Of a DNA stretch of 61,271 nt, positions 36,193 to 48,920 are shown in pieces. The stretch is from Atkinsonella hypoxylon (taxonomy: Eukaryota; Ascomycota; Sordariomycetes; Hypocreales; Clavicipitaceae), in assembly GCA_000729835.1 (NCBI GenBank), contig JFHB01000186.1, positions 1 to 61,271 on the forward strand. The letters are read 5' to 3'. How positions within the stretch are numbered: the stretch's first letter is position 1; every line of letters starts with the position of its first letter. The notes beneath the pieces were generated by a model that searched no databases, was not told the DNA's origin, and was given only the letters and a program-made list of their open reading frames with translations. The position numbers were made by a program, and so were the translations under genes.

Positions 36193-38900
36193 AAAATAGA
36201 GGCTTTACTAAGGACTTATTCTAATTAAAGTACATTATATAATTAAAAGGTTTTTTATAGAGATCCTAGAAGAAAGAAAAAAAAGCTACTAAGTATTAAA
36301 GATAAAAGAGCACTTTAGCTTAAATATTGCTAATATAAGAAAGAAGGAAATTATAGAGATAAAAGCTCTATATTATAAGGGATTATTTAATTAAGAGAGA
36401 AAGAAAATTTCTACAGCTTTTTTAAGCTAAAAAGGGCTAAGCCTAGTTAAAGACAATTACTATATTATAAATACTAGCTAGCCTATTTAATCTCTATTTT
36501 ACCCTTAGCTAAAATAGCCTTAATACAGTAAAAAGGAAGTTTTTAGGTCCTTTAGACATTATAATTATTTAATTATAGAGAAAAATTTCTCTTTTATCCT
36601 TATTTTAGTAGTTATCTTTATATTTACTATTATTAGTAATTAAGTTCTTAGCCTCTATATCTTAGCGTTAAGAGCTTATATAACTATAGAAGCAAAAGGT
36701 AAGAGCATTAAAAGTATAGCTAATATAGAGAATTATATATATTATATACTTCTTATTAAGTAAGATTAATTATTCTCTTTATATCTACCTTCTATATTAA
36801 GCTATTCTATTAGTTATTTATATAAGTTTAATATTCTATATTCTTTAAAGAAAAGTATAAGCTCTATATTTAAAGTAGCTAATACTAGCTCTAGTTAATC
36901 TAGTAAATCTTCTAAGAAAGTTATTTTAAAACCTAAGATTATAATAGAATTAAATACTTAAGATAAAAAGGCTAGTACTAGTAGCGCTATAGCTATACCT
37001 TATAAGGCTCTTACTAAAGCTATAGGTAAAGCTATTAAAAAGCAGTAAGCTTAGGCTACCTTTAATAAGAAGTTTAATATATATTAATTTAAAGGAGAAA
37101 ATATCCTTAATTACTTAACTAGCTTTAAGCTAAAAATAAAGACCTTATTTATTCTAAAGGAAAACTAATAGAAGATATTTATTTATTATATTAACCTATT
37201 AATCTATAAGTATATAAAGGTTATTTATACTTTATATAATTAGAAAAAAGCTAAAGAGTAGCTTTTACTTTAGTATAAAGCTACTCCTTAGGATTAAAAG
37301 GAGTAAGTTAATAAAAAGCTTAAAGACCTAAAAAGAAACTATTTAAGAACTATAAAGAACACTCTTTATTAGCTTTAAGAACATTAAGCTACTATAATTA
37401 GCGCTAAGCTCTATATATAGTGCAGTATAATCTCTTAGTTTAATTACATTTATAAGGCCTTACTAGATACTATACTTACTAGCTTTATAGATTAAATAAA
37501 AGTTACTAAAGCTAAGTTTATTGTAATGCTCTATAGAGAGTTATTAGAGCAGCTTAGCTAGTATATATAAGCTAGAATAGAGCTAAAAGACTATAATTCT
37601 AAACTCTATAATAATAGAAGAAACTACCTTTATATACCTCTAAGCAGAAGAAGTCCTAAGTATTATAGTATAAGTAATTTTAGTTATAAAGCTAAAGAAA
37701 TTATATAGTTTATTTTAGAAGTAAAAGATTAAATAAATAATTTAACCTAGAAGTTTAAAGATATAAAGATTATACTTATAAAGTAAGTAGTTTTAAAGAT
37801 AGATATTATAAAGCTTTTTAAAGAGAAATTTAGAAAGAAGAAGAAAGAAAGGCAAAATATATATATTAACGCTATTAATGTATATAATAATACCTAAAGC
37901 TTTAGGACCTATATAACTAGAAGCTATATAAGGCAGTATTACTGCTATTACTATAGTAAGGAAGGTTATTATATAGATTAATGCTAGTTTTATTAGTATA
38001 ACAATAAGATTAGCTTTATAAAGTATAATTAAAGAGTAAGTATCTTAATAGTAGAATTAAATAATTTAGTGCTATCTATTCTTATATAAAGCTTCTTTAG
38101 TATAGAAAGTTATCTTTATAGGCTTATAGTGTTCTAGGTTAATTGTTTTAACTACTATATTATAAGATAATATTATCCTTAAGTTAAGGAATTTAGTAGA
38201 AAAACGTTAAACTATTAAAAGCTTAGTAAAAAAAAGAGAGAGATATTAGATTAAATCTTTAATAAGATTAATATTTCTAATTATTACTTAATATATATTC
38301 TACTAAAAGCTATCTTTAAGAGGGACTCTACTAATAGTACTATAGTAACTTTAACGTTTAAGATAAAGGAATATAGACCTAAAAGAACTCTTTATATACT
38401 AATTAAGGAGAGAATTATAGCCTAGCTCTTTAGAGTCTATACTATAAAGATATAATACTCTACTAAGTAAGAAAAAGCTTTAGAAGACTAGGTAAAAAGG
38501 AAAGAAAAAAAAGCTAAAGAAGATAGCTTTATAGATATAAAAGTATAGCTTCTTATATAATTATTTAAAGATATTTTTTAGAAAAAGATTAAAGTTAGCT
38601 TATAAAACCTATACTAATTAATGCTTATACTTACAGAAGTAATAAGAAATAAATACCTAATATAAGTAAATAGTGTTAATAAAGTTTATTATATTAATAG
38701 AATAAGTGCTAAAGTTATACCTCTATATTCTATCTTAAGGAAGAGGTAAAGAGTTAAGGAGCAAGAAGATTAATTAATTAATATTATTAAAATAATGTTT
38801 ACTATAGTTAAAGAGGCAATAGAAGACAATAAGGAAGATATTACTAATAAATATATAAAACAGCTGCCTAGTAGCATCTAGAAGGATTTATAGAACGTTA
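36193..38900 (+). pseudogene. D1 gag with zinc knuckle relic
   Basis: After an untranslated leader, a frame from about 36880 reads as gag (ALTKAIGKAIKKQQAQATFN near 37008; FKGENILNYLTSFKLKIKTL near 37090). A zinc knuckle lies at 37943-37984: C-x2-Y-x4-Y-x4-C spacing, i.e. CCHC in which the second cysteine and the histidine have become tyrosine, exactly as G-to-A and C-to-T changes would do. Beyond it the frame runs towards protease. Gag would form the particle and bind RNA. Confidence 0.75.
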
Positions 38901-41900
38901 TATAAGAATATATAGGAAATTATATTAAAAAGAAGAAGTTTATTATAAACCTATAGGTAAATGCGCTTTATATTAAAGAATTAAATAGTATTTTAAAGCT
39001 AAAAGCAATTATAAGCTATTTATAGAACTTACTTTACCTTTAAGTATAACTTAAAAGCCTAAACTCTTTACTTATTAATAGTTTTATAGATTATAGTTTA
39101 TAAGGGAATCTTATTACTAAGGACCTTATTAAAGAGCTTAATTTAAAAATAACTCTAATAAAGTAAAAGACTACTACTATATCTTTTACATTATATAAGC
39201 TTACAATATTAAAAGAGGTAATAATAAAGCTATACCTTAGAAACGTCTAAACGCTAATTTACTTTTATATTATACTAAAGTCTTTATATATATAATTAAT
39301 TCTTAAAATGCCTTTTATATATATAGCTAAAGTTACCTTTAAGTATAGTAATAAAGGAGGTAAGCTCCTCTTAAAGTGCTATTTTAGTAATATTATATTA
39401 GTCTTAAGGGTTACTAAAAGTATTAAATAGAAGACTGCAATAGATAAAGTAATAGCTATTAGCGTTACTTTAATCTTAATTAATAAGTTATTTAAGGATT
39501 TAGTCTATAATTAAATAGTTAAAGAGAGTCTTAAAGTTAAGTTAAATAATAATAAAGAGCTAGTACTTATAATAGAAGATAAAGGTGTAGCTATTACTAA
39601 CCTTATAATAAAGGGAATAGCTAATTAGTATAGAAGCTAACTTAAAGAGGCTATAAAGAAGATTTAGCCCTTAAGGTAATTATAACTAATTAATCTAAAG
39701 GTAAATATATTATATAAGCAAAAAGCTAATAAGATTCTGCTAAAAGATAATATTCCTTTAGATAGATTTACACTTAATAAAGACCTTAAGTAGAAATAGA
39801 AGAAATAAAAAGAGGTAAAAGTACACTTAAATAAATTAGAAAAATACACTAAATATATTATAGAAAGATTTAGTAAAAAACCCTAAGGATTTTAAATAAT
39901 AAAAGAGCACTTAGATTAAATAGTTAAATAAGTGTAAGAATATTTAATAGTAGAAGAAGTTAATATTTTTAAGGAAATCCTTTATAACTAAGAGGTAGCA
40001 CTAGTGTAAAACTTATTAAAGTGTAGAAAGATTAATCCCTTAGTTATACTGCCTTAAGTTATCTATACTATTACTTATAGAGCTTAAAAAGTAAAGTTAA
40101 TACTAATACCTATTAGCCTATAAGGGAAACTAGTTAATTTATTAAAAAAGAAGCTTTAGTATAGGTTATTAGAAAAGAGTTATAGATCTTATAGAAACCC
40201 TTACTTTTTAGTAATAAAGAAGAATAGAGGGATATAGCTAGTACTATCTATAATAGCCTACAATAAGATTACAATATAGAATATCTATATCCTAGAAGGA
40301 GTAAAGGCTTTTAGTAAAGAATTTAGAATATATAAGATACTTTTAGTTATTAATTTGCTGTTAAGCTATAACTAGGTACTGCTTATAGAGGAAAGTAGAG
40401 ACTTAACAATAATTTTAACAGTAATAGAGCTTCTATAGCTTTATATACTTCCTTAAGGAGCAACTAACTCTATTGCTTAATTTATTTAAATAGTAAAGAG
40501 AATTCTTTTTAACCTAATTCTTTATACTTATAAGCCTTTTTTAAATAATATTGCTGTAAAAGGCTTTACTACTACTTATAATAGAGAGAAAGTATTACTT
40601 AATGTATAAAGATATATTATAGAACATTTAATTAGTATTAATAAAGTCCTTATTAATATTAAGCTAGCTAGTTACACTATATCTACTATAAAATTAAAGC
40701 TATACTAAAAGACTATAAAGATTATTAAATTTATATATAGTACTAATAGAAGAAAACCTTTAGAAGTAAAAGTAATAAAGATTTTAGAGTAAATAGAGTA
40801 TAAGAATATTTTTAAGGTTAGATCCTTTTTTAAGCTTATAGGCTATTATTATATCTAGATATAGCATTACTTTACAAAAGCTAAGCCTTTTATAATCTTA
40901 CTTAAGAAGAGTGCTAAGTAAACTTAAGAACTAAACTAAAAGAACGCTATAGAGGTTCTTAAGTATATAATAATAACTGCATTAGTTCTTATAATAATTA
41001 ATCTTAGCTTAAGCGCTAAAGAAATTATATTAATAGTTAACATAAGCTTAAAAGAATAAAGAGTAGTTTTAATGTAAATTATTAATAAGTAATAACACCT
41101 TATACAATATAAAAGCAAATATTAAAGCAATTTAGAAATTAAGTATAATAGAATAAAGCAGAAATATAGAGCTATTATTTATATATTAAGAAGGCTATAA
41201 ATTTATCTCTATAGAGTTCCTTTTACTCTAAAGACTAATTCTTAGGTACTTATACATTAGCTTAATAGCGCTATTAATAACGTCCTAGGCACACTTATTA
41301 CGCAATAGATTAGTTATATTATACTGTTTAATTTTACAGCTAGGTATATTCTAGGAGAAAAGAATAAGATAGCTAATGCTTTATTGCATAAAGAAGGTAG
41401 GCCTTTTAATGCATTAAATTAAGTAGCTAAAGGGAATATTAAAGATTTTATTAACTTATAGCTTAACGTTAATAAGATTTAGCTGTACAATAGAGTATAC
41501 TATACTTCTAGGACTTAATAAATTATAGATTTCCTTTTAACGTTATAAAGACTATTTAATCTAAATAAAAGTAAGTATAAGTAACTTTATATAAGTGCTA
41601 AGCAATACTTCTTAGATAAAGGCCTATTATAGAAGAGACTAACTAGTATAATAAAGGGTTTTACCTTAGTTATTAAAGACTTAATACAATAGAAAAAGAT
41701 TATTAAGGCTTTATATAAGTAAATAGGTTATAAAGGTATAGAAGTTATATTTTAAGTAGTTAAAATTAAGTACTTTTAGAAAGAACTTTAGAATATAGTT
41801 TAAGTAATAATTTTCTATTATAAGGTATACTAAAAGTTTGCTCCTTAGAGGCCTAAAGAATTATTAATATTAGTAGCTTTAAGCAACCTAATAAGCAAGA

Positions 41901-43100
41901 TATATATTAATACCTAATATATACTACTTAATTATAGTTTTAAGTACCTTCTAGAAGCAAAATATAACCTTACTAAATAGGTAGAAGTGCACTCTATATA
42001 GTATACTAATATTATAGCTATTTAGAAGTTCTTAATAAAACTAATTATATAATTTAAAGTCTTCTAATTTTTAGTTTTTAATAGAGAGCTAGAAATATAT
42101 AAAAATCTTAAAAAAGCAGTTAAAGCTATTAGAATTAAAGGGATTAAGACATTAGTATATAATCTAAAAGCTAATTTACCTATTAAAGCTAGTTATTAAA
42201 CGCTTATATTTACTCTTTTAAAGATAGAAAGTTCTAATAGAAAGTAGTTTAAATTACTAAATAAGGCACTATTAGCAGACTATATAGCTATATAAGCGTT
42301 ATATAGTAAATCTACTTTCTACTTAATTTATAGTTAAAAGCTTATTCTTCCTTTAGAAGTTAAATTTCCTACTTAAAGGTTAATTAATTAGTTAGAAGTT
42401 ATAATAACGTAAGATCTCTTTAAAGTAAGAGTTAGAATACTAAAATAAAAGGAAGTAGATATCTAGAAGGCTTATATAAAAGTCTTTATATTTAGGTAAT
42501 ACTTAGCTAATTAAATAAACTAGAACTAAAAGGTATTATTGTAAAAGAAGAAAGATTAATTAGTCCTAAAAGATTTAGTCTTTATATATAATATATAAAG
42601 GGTTATAGATATATTAATAAAGAATAAGTTAGTAATACAATAGAATAGTCCTTTTAAAGTGTATAGCTAAGTAAAAGTTACTAGCGCTTACTGTTTAAAG
42701 ACTCTAGATAGTATAGTACTTAATAAGACTATTTCTAGAGATTATATTAAGAAGTTTAGGCTTAATCTAGAGAGATAGTAAACTTCTACTGCTAATAAAT
42801 AGCTCTATACTCTATAATATACTGCTTAGTATAGTAAAGACACTAGCAACTTTAAGCAAGATATTAATAAATTGCAACCTACTAATGCCTAGTATAATAT
42901 ATTAGATTAAATAGTTTCTAAGGACTATATATTACAGCTGTACTAAAAAGAGGATTTTAAGAATAATAACACTAAAGTAAACCTTTTACTATAATATTAT
43001 CTAAAGTATATAATAGAAGTTTATCTACTAGTAATACCTAAAGAAGAGTGTAGAAGCTATAAGAAGATTAATAATATTATTTAATCTTAGTAATTTACTT
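38901..43100 (+). pseudogene. D1 pol: protease, RT, RNase H, integrase
   Basis: Protease relic near 39060-39160 (LLINSFIDYSLQGNLITKDL, family ALVDSGAEGN.IS). Reverse transcriptase about 40020-40760: RSYRNPYFLVIKKNRGIQLV near 40180, LPQGATNSIAQFIQIVKRI near 40450 and PFLNNIAVKG near 40530, where DD reads NN. RNase H about 40880-41390 (KEIILIVNISLKEQRVVLMQ near 41020; ILGEKNKIANALLHKEGRPF near 41350). Integrase about 41560-42780 (YKGIEVIFQVVKIKYFQKEL near 41730; STFYLIYSQKLILPLEVKFP near 42310, family SP..LVYG...LPVE). Linker to about 43100. Same subfamily and order as D3. Confidence 0.85.
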
Positions 43101-43469
43101 ATAACTTTACTAGAATATATAACTTATTATAGCTTTTACAAAAGCTAATGCTATAGTCCCTATATCTTTAGCTTTAGGGAGAAAGAAGGTTAAGTTTATT
43201 TATTTATATATTTAAGATTAACTAAGATTTAATAATAGTATATTAAGATTATTTAGAGATTTAAAGCTAATTAAAATTAAAACTATAAACCTAGATTAAA
43301 TAGAATATATAAAAAGTTTTTAAAAACTACTAAAGATAAGTATAGTTCTATTCTATTTTAACTAGAGAGGCTGCTTAGCCTTTACCCTTTTTCTATTTTT
43401 TATCTTTTAACTTAAGCAATTTATACTTAATCTTTTAGCGAAATTTTAGTAGTTTTAATGTTTAGGGGA

Positions 43470-44300
43470 AAAAGTAAGGAATATTAACTGCTATAAAAGG
43501 AGAAAGATCCTTATAAAGGACCTTCTAGAGCCTTAAAAGGATAAATAGACAATCTACTTAGTCTTTACCCTAGAACGTTACAAAAGGAGCATTATAGTAA
43601 ATCTAGCTGTAGTTACTATAATCTTTTGCAAATTACTACTTACAGCTTACAGCAGTAAAGCTACTTTAGACGTAATTGCTATATAAGCTACTATAGATAT
43701 CCTTAAGAGAGGTGTAGCTATAAAATAGGAAGTAGATATATTCCCTAAATAAAGTAACTATCTAAAGATATATATTAGTGCAATAAGAGCAAAATGCACT
43801 ATTCTCTTTACTAAAGAATAAGATTAAAAGGGCTTTATAGTGCTCTTAATAATTAGTAAGTATATAATAGAAATATCTATAAGAATAAGCTATCTTAGTT
43901 AGAATAAAGATAAAGTTCTTAACGTTTAATTCTAGTATAATCTTATATAAAAAAGAGCTTTTTTTTATAGTACTATTAATAAACTAAGCCTTAAGATTTT
44001 AATTATAAAAGAATTTAATAGCTCTTAAAGGTATATTAGGTATAGAACTCTATTAAAAAGTAACTTTAGTGTATATTAAGTATCTACTAGCACTAATGTT
44101 ATTACCTCTATAGACTTAAAGCTTAAAGGTAAATTTATACTAAGGAGGTAAGGTTTATTAGTATAATAAGAGAATAAAAGTATAATTAAAAGCTTTTTTA
44201 TAAAAGACTTACTATATTAATAAGTATTATTAAAGAAAAGATATTTATTTAACTATTCTAAGAGAGAGTAACCTAATAAAATAGAGTAGTAAAAGGGATT
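43470..44300 (+). pseudogene. D1 extra frame 1 downstream of integrase, unknown
   Basis: A sense frame of about 270 codons, stops only TAA/TAG. Readable segments are LVFTLERYKRSIIVNLAVV (about 43560), KLLLTAYSSKATLDVIAI (about 43635), IRAKCTILFTKEQDQKGF (about 43785) and LKLKGKFILRR (about 44120). The same frame is present in D3 (about 57580-58410, minus strand). I do not recognise the family. It could be part of a larger extra protein with the following frame. Confidence 0.45.
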
Positions 44301-44640
44301 CTTTTGCTAATAATATTCTATATATTTATAAGATCTTTATAGTTTTAAGAAAGCTTTTTAGCTATAATTAAATAATTAAAGGTACTAATAAAGGCAATAA
44401 GAAAGAGACTATACTAAAAGGTAGTTATAAAAAGAAAGAAGAAAAATAAATATAATTAGTTAAAGAGAATATTATAAATTACTTAATAAGTTTATAGCTA
44501 TTAGAGTTTTAGTATATATTTACTGTTAGCCTTTACTAAATTATAACAATTATAAATAGCTATTAACTAAGAATTTATTAAGATAATACTAGCTATAATA
44601 TAGCCTATATTCTTACTCTCTCTCTCTCTTTATTTCTTTA
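44301..44640 (+). other. Spacer between the two extra frames of D1
   Basis: Very AT-rich, contains a CTCTCTCTCTCT run near 44615-44630. No confident protein signal. It could join the two frames if a frame change or intron existed; not resolvable here. Confidence 0.4.
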
Positions 44641-46958
44641 TTTTTATAATATTTTTATTATAAGTATCTACTTAAGCTCTTTTTTACCTTTAATTTTTTA
44701 AAAGCTATTTAATCTTTACTACTAAAATAGAAAATAAATACTAAGAACCTATTTCTAAGACTAGCTTTAGAGTTATATATAAAGGATAAATATATTACTT
44801 TAGAACGTTAAGGAACCTACTAATATACTACATTATAGTGTAAGTCTATAAGCTAGTTAGTAATTTCTTTTGTATAGAAGAGTAAGATTAAGTAGATTTA
44901 CCTCTTAAGAAGCTCTATAAGCGCTAGCTACCTCTCTTTTAGTAATATTTTAAGTAGCCTCCTTTTAGCCTACTACTTTATTAGAATTATAATTTAGATA
45001 ACTTTAAGCTTATAGAGTTAATATAGCTTAGCTAGAGTTTAGTAATCTAGTTTAATTATCTTAATAATATTTATAGCTTTTTAATAAAGTCCTTTAAGTA
45101 AAAGACTTATTGTAGATAGTTAAATTAATTTTAGCTTACTGCTATAGTAAGGATTATTACTTATAGAATTAAGCGTATAGTAGTTATCTTTAAGAAGTCT
45201 TTTATAATTAATATAGAAGAAATAGACTAAAGTAAAATTATAAGACTTATAGGTTAAAAAGTATATAGAATTAAAGATAGATTTTAACTTATTTCTTACT
45301 GTTATAATATAAGCTATAACCCTTCTACTTTATACAACAAAATAAGTAGGTAAAGACTTATTATTAGCTTTCTCTTCTTTAATAACTACTAAACTTATTT
45401 TATCTTTAATTGCTTAAAGAGATATTATTATTACTTTAATATAGAACCTAAAGGTAGAATTAAAAGGTTTAAAGCTGTAGTTTATAGTTAAGTATAAACT
45501 TTACAGCTCCTTTAGTATTTATACCTATTCTAGGCAATTTTAGTACTATATTATAAGTAGAAGAGTAACTAGGAATATAGATATATCTATTTATTCTTCT
45601 TAATATAGACGCTTTATTATTTAGTTAAGTATCTTCTAATTAATCTTATTAGCAACAGCTTATATAATATACCTTACACTTAATATAGCAACTATAGAAT
45701 TACTTAAACATTAAGGAACGAATTTAAACTATACCTTTACAACTAGGTTATAACTAATAACTCTATTAATTAGTCTTATAACTACTGTAAAGGTACTAAT
45801 AGAGTTATAATAGTTCTATATATAATAGCAGTAAATAAGCTTAGTTTTATAAATAGGTATATAGTTATTAAAAAAGCTAAGACTATAGGCTTTAACCTTA
45901 GCTACCTCTAGAAAAATACTATAAAGTATTTTATCTTAAGATATTACTTATAGATAATTAATAGTAGAATTTCTGTTCTAAAGGAGCTTAATGCTTAGAA
46001 ATTTACCTTAAGTAATTATAATTAAGTAATTAAATAGTTAATAGAGGTTAATAAATAAATGCTTATATAACTTTAGGAGAATTAGTTTATTACTACTGTT
46101 TAGTTTAATAGTAATTCTATTATCTATAATAGAACTATTAAAGCAGTAATAATAGTAAGGGAACAGCATTTATATCTTTTAACGTAAATAAGTAAGCCTA
46201 GCTAGGCTTTTATACATTATAAGCTGCTCTCTTTTACACAAAAGAAGTCTTTAATTATAACATTTAAGGTGCTACTACAGCCTATAACTAATTTATAAAG
46301 CCCTTTATTATTATTACTACTAAATAATTTAGAGGTTTCTGCTGGAATTTCTAGTATACTATAAGATCTTACGTAAAAAGATTAAATAGAATCTTATAGT
46401 AAGAACTAGCTTCTGCAATAATTATAGAACTCTAAGTATTAGCTGCTATCTTTACGTTTTATAGAGCTATTAGCGTAGAAGTAGAAATCTAGGCAAAGGG
46501 ATAAAGAGATTATAAGGGTAGTAAAATAAGCGCTTAGAGCTAGAGAATACTACACTATAAAGGATTAAATAGAAGCATTAGCTTAAAGATATATTGCTAA
46601 ACAACCTATAATAGCCTATAATTCTATTACTAATATAAACCTTAGTGTTATACTGCTAGCTCTCTTTTATTCTAGCGCTTAGTAAGAGATAATTAAAGTA
46701 AATAAAAAACACTATTTAATTATATCTAAAGTAACTAAATAAAGTGTAAATTGCTAAGAAAGAGTTACTTATTATAAAGGAAAGCGCTTAGCTATAAGAA
46801 CGCTATTACTAGTAAGAGGGACGCTACTATATACACTAAAGATATTAAAGCTATTATAGAAGATAAAAGAATTAAGACTTTAGGATTAAGGAAATTAGCT
46901 AAAGGGTTAAGTTACTTATAAGTCTTACTTTATAAGCTTATTTATAACTAAGGAGGTA
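44640..46958 (+). pseudogene. D1 extra frame 2 downstream of integrase, unknown
   Basis: One continuous sense frame of about 700 codons reaching the 3' LTR, broken only by TAA/TAG, which read naturally as Gln, Arg or Trp. Segments: INILLQNVKEPTN (about 44790), LSRFTSQEALQALATSLLV (about 44888), NFTAPLVFIPILGNFSTIL (about 45495), QQLIQYTLHLIQQLQNYL (about 45655), ASAIIIELQVLAAIFTFYRA (about 46410), and a C-terminal TLGLRKLA.GLSYL.VLL (about 46885). It is Arg/Gln/Leu-rich, with no obvious membrane span. D3 has the same frame at about 54920-57240. Not a known pol domain; family not recognised. An accessory or captured gene is possible. Confidence 0.5.
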
Positions 46959-47442
46959 TTATATTGCAGTAGAGTTACCCCCTTACGCTCTTATATTAGC
47001 TTTATAAGGGATACTATATATAGATTTTCTCTATAAGAGTGTATATCGCTTAAACGTTTAAATAGTTTAAGTAAGTAAGTGTATAAGTAGCTTCTGCTAG
47101 CTCTTTTTAGTTTTTACTCTTTTTAATTAATTAATATCTTTTAGCCTACTTTAATTTATAACACTTAATACTTAAGAAATATTACTTTACTAACACTAAC
47201 GCTTTCTCTAACTCTTTAATATATTTAGCTCCTTTTATGTATATATATCTTCTAAGCTGTAATTAATATTTTATTTCTGCCTTTTTTAACTATTTAATCT
47301 TCTTGCCTACTATTGCTTAATAGTATACACTAATAAAATATCTTGCTCTCTGCTGATCCTCTTCGATCTTAACGTGCGCTATATTGTTACCCGCTTTAGT
47401 GTAGGCTGCATAGTTATTTGGGGGTTTGGTTTTGAGGCGACA
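46959..47442 (+). repeat. 3' LTR of D1
   Basis: The inner 5' end is mutated (TATATTGCAGTAGAG). The outer ~100 bp are unmutated (CTGCTGATCCTCTTCGATC, GGGGGTTTGGTTTTGAGGCG). Confidence 0.9.
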
Positions 47443-47444
47443 AA

Positions 47445-48677
47445 CTACCTTAAGGATACTCCTATAGGTAGTAACACTATATAGAAGCAACTTAACCTCT
47501 ATATTGCTAAAATTAATAAGTTAAATAAAAAGATTAACTAGATTAAAATAGAGGCTAAAAGAGGTCTATTTAATAAGTAGTTTAACGAATTATAAACTGC
47601 TATTTATAGTATATATAACTAACTAAATAGTATAAGTTAATTTAATAAAGGTATTAATAATATTATTAATAAAAATAAAACCTTACTAAAGGTTACTAGC
47701 AATATTAACACACTATAGGCAGAAAACAGACGCCTATAACACAAAATTAACTATATTTACGCAAACTTCTTAGAACGCTTAACTAACTAGCCTATTACTA
47801 TATAAAGCCTCTTTAGTAATAGATTTAGCACTATTTAATGTAGAAGAAGTACTTAGTTTATACTAATTAACCTATCTTTAATGTATTTCTCTCTATTAAT
47901 TCTATAAAAAACACTTTCTGTAGTAAAGCTAACGCTAACTAAGGTAAAAACGCTAACTAAGAGGCTAGCTGTAGGTAAACTAGTAGAAATACCTATTAAG
48001 TATAAAACTAGCGCTTTCTAGGTAAAACCCTCTCTAAAGCTACTAAAAACATCCTTTAGCTTTACTTTCTAGAGAGAACTAATAGCTTACTATAACTAAC
48101 TAATAATTTACTGCTATTACTAATGCTTAAGGATTAAAATAAGCTGTATATATATAGAGAAATACACTAAAGAGATTTAATAGAAAATTAGCTTTAATAT
48201 AGATTAATTTTTAATGCTTTTAACACTATATAGAACAATCTTACATAAGGAATATACTATATAGATTTAATAAATTAGCTTTATTATATAAGATTAATTT
48301 ATAGGATTTAATATTGTCTAGAATAATTTTGCGCAACTTCACTTATATATAGGTTATAGAATAAGCTTTAACGCTCTATTAGGTTTAAGGAAATCTATTA
48401 ATTTAATATATAGATTTAATAGTTACTAGATTATAAGTGTAATTTAGGCATTATAAGTGCACAGAGAAAAATGCGTAAATATAGCAACCTACGCTATAGG
48501 TTGCACTATAATAACAACAATATATACTTACGCAATAAAACAATAATTGCCTTTCTGCGCCTTTTATAACAGCTAGATTAATAAGTTATTTAGTTTAATC
48601 TAATATGCCTTCTAATAACTAACAATTAATTTTTTAGAACAGCTAAAATAGCTAATCTTTTTTGTAGAAGCAGCACT
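47445..48677 (+). pseudogene. Family B extra 3' frame, last part, and 3' UTR (outer copy)
   Basis: Colinear with 25775-27004. The frame continues with LNLYIAKINKLNKKIN near 47490 and the T-K-R-rich C-terminus near 47980, then about 600 bp of untranslated sequence to the LTR. It begins with the ctac target remnant of D1. Confidence 0.6.
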
Positions 48678-48920
48678 TATTATAGAATAATCCTATAGAC
48701 CTATAGATTACTAGTGCACGTAACTGCAATTATATATAAGTAGTTAGAAGCAACGCTTAGGTAGTTAGATTGAACAATTAACTATTATTCACTAGAACAC
48801 TATTACTAGATGCTCCTTACAGAAGCTCTTACAACTCCTCTTACGAATTATTATATAACCTATCGAATCCAGCAACCTATTGTCACTTCCGACAAACCCA
48901 CGTCGAATCCCACCGTAACA
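48678..48920 (+). repeat. 3' LTR of outer B (243 bp)
   Basis: Ends GTCGAATCCCACCGTAACA, outer part unmutated, like the inner copy's 3' LTR. The sequence after it (from 48921) belongs to copia element G. Confidence 0.95.

Larger units (their letters stand above)
35710..47444 (+). mobile_element. Family D Ty3/gypsy retrotransposon, copy D1
   Basis: LTRs of about 484 bp (35710-36192, 46959-47442) enclose gag, protease, reverse transcriptase, RNase H and integrase. About 3.9 kb of extra sequence with two long sense frames follows. The total of 11.7 kb is unusually large. A GGAGGTAT purine run precedes the 3' LTR. The target duplication is short or imperfect: ctac (35706-35709) and ctac (47445-47448), with two A left between GCGACA and ctac. 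The same two A (as TT) stand at the D3 border, so the LTR may end GCGACAAA. Outer LTR ends are unmutated. Confidence 0.92.
1..48920 (+). mobile_element. Family B Ty3/gypsy retrotransposon, outer copy (5' end outside window)
   Basis: Five separated pieces (1-636, 7417-9185, 27248-27917, 34226-35709, 47445-48677) join into one sequence colinear with 21236-27004 of the inner B copy, with almost no indels, and end in a 243-bp LTR at 48678-48920. The gaps are insertions of A1, a second B copy, A2 and D1. The 5' LTR, gag and protease must lie left of the window. All differences from the inner copy that I checked are transitions of RIP type. It was inserted into copia element G, whose frame is cut at 48921. 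This copy is dead: the reading frame is full of TAA and TAG. Confidence 0.9.

Noticed and set aside
39664..41118. Two minus-strand frames of about 60 codons
   Set aside because: Antisense to D1 pol.
45300..46360. A second, overlapping frame in the family D extra region
   Set aside because: It also lacks TGA, but that is true of all frames here. The other frame is continuous over the whole 2.3 kb and reads more like protein.
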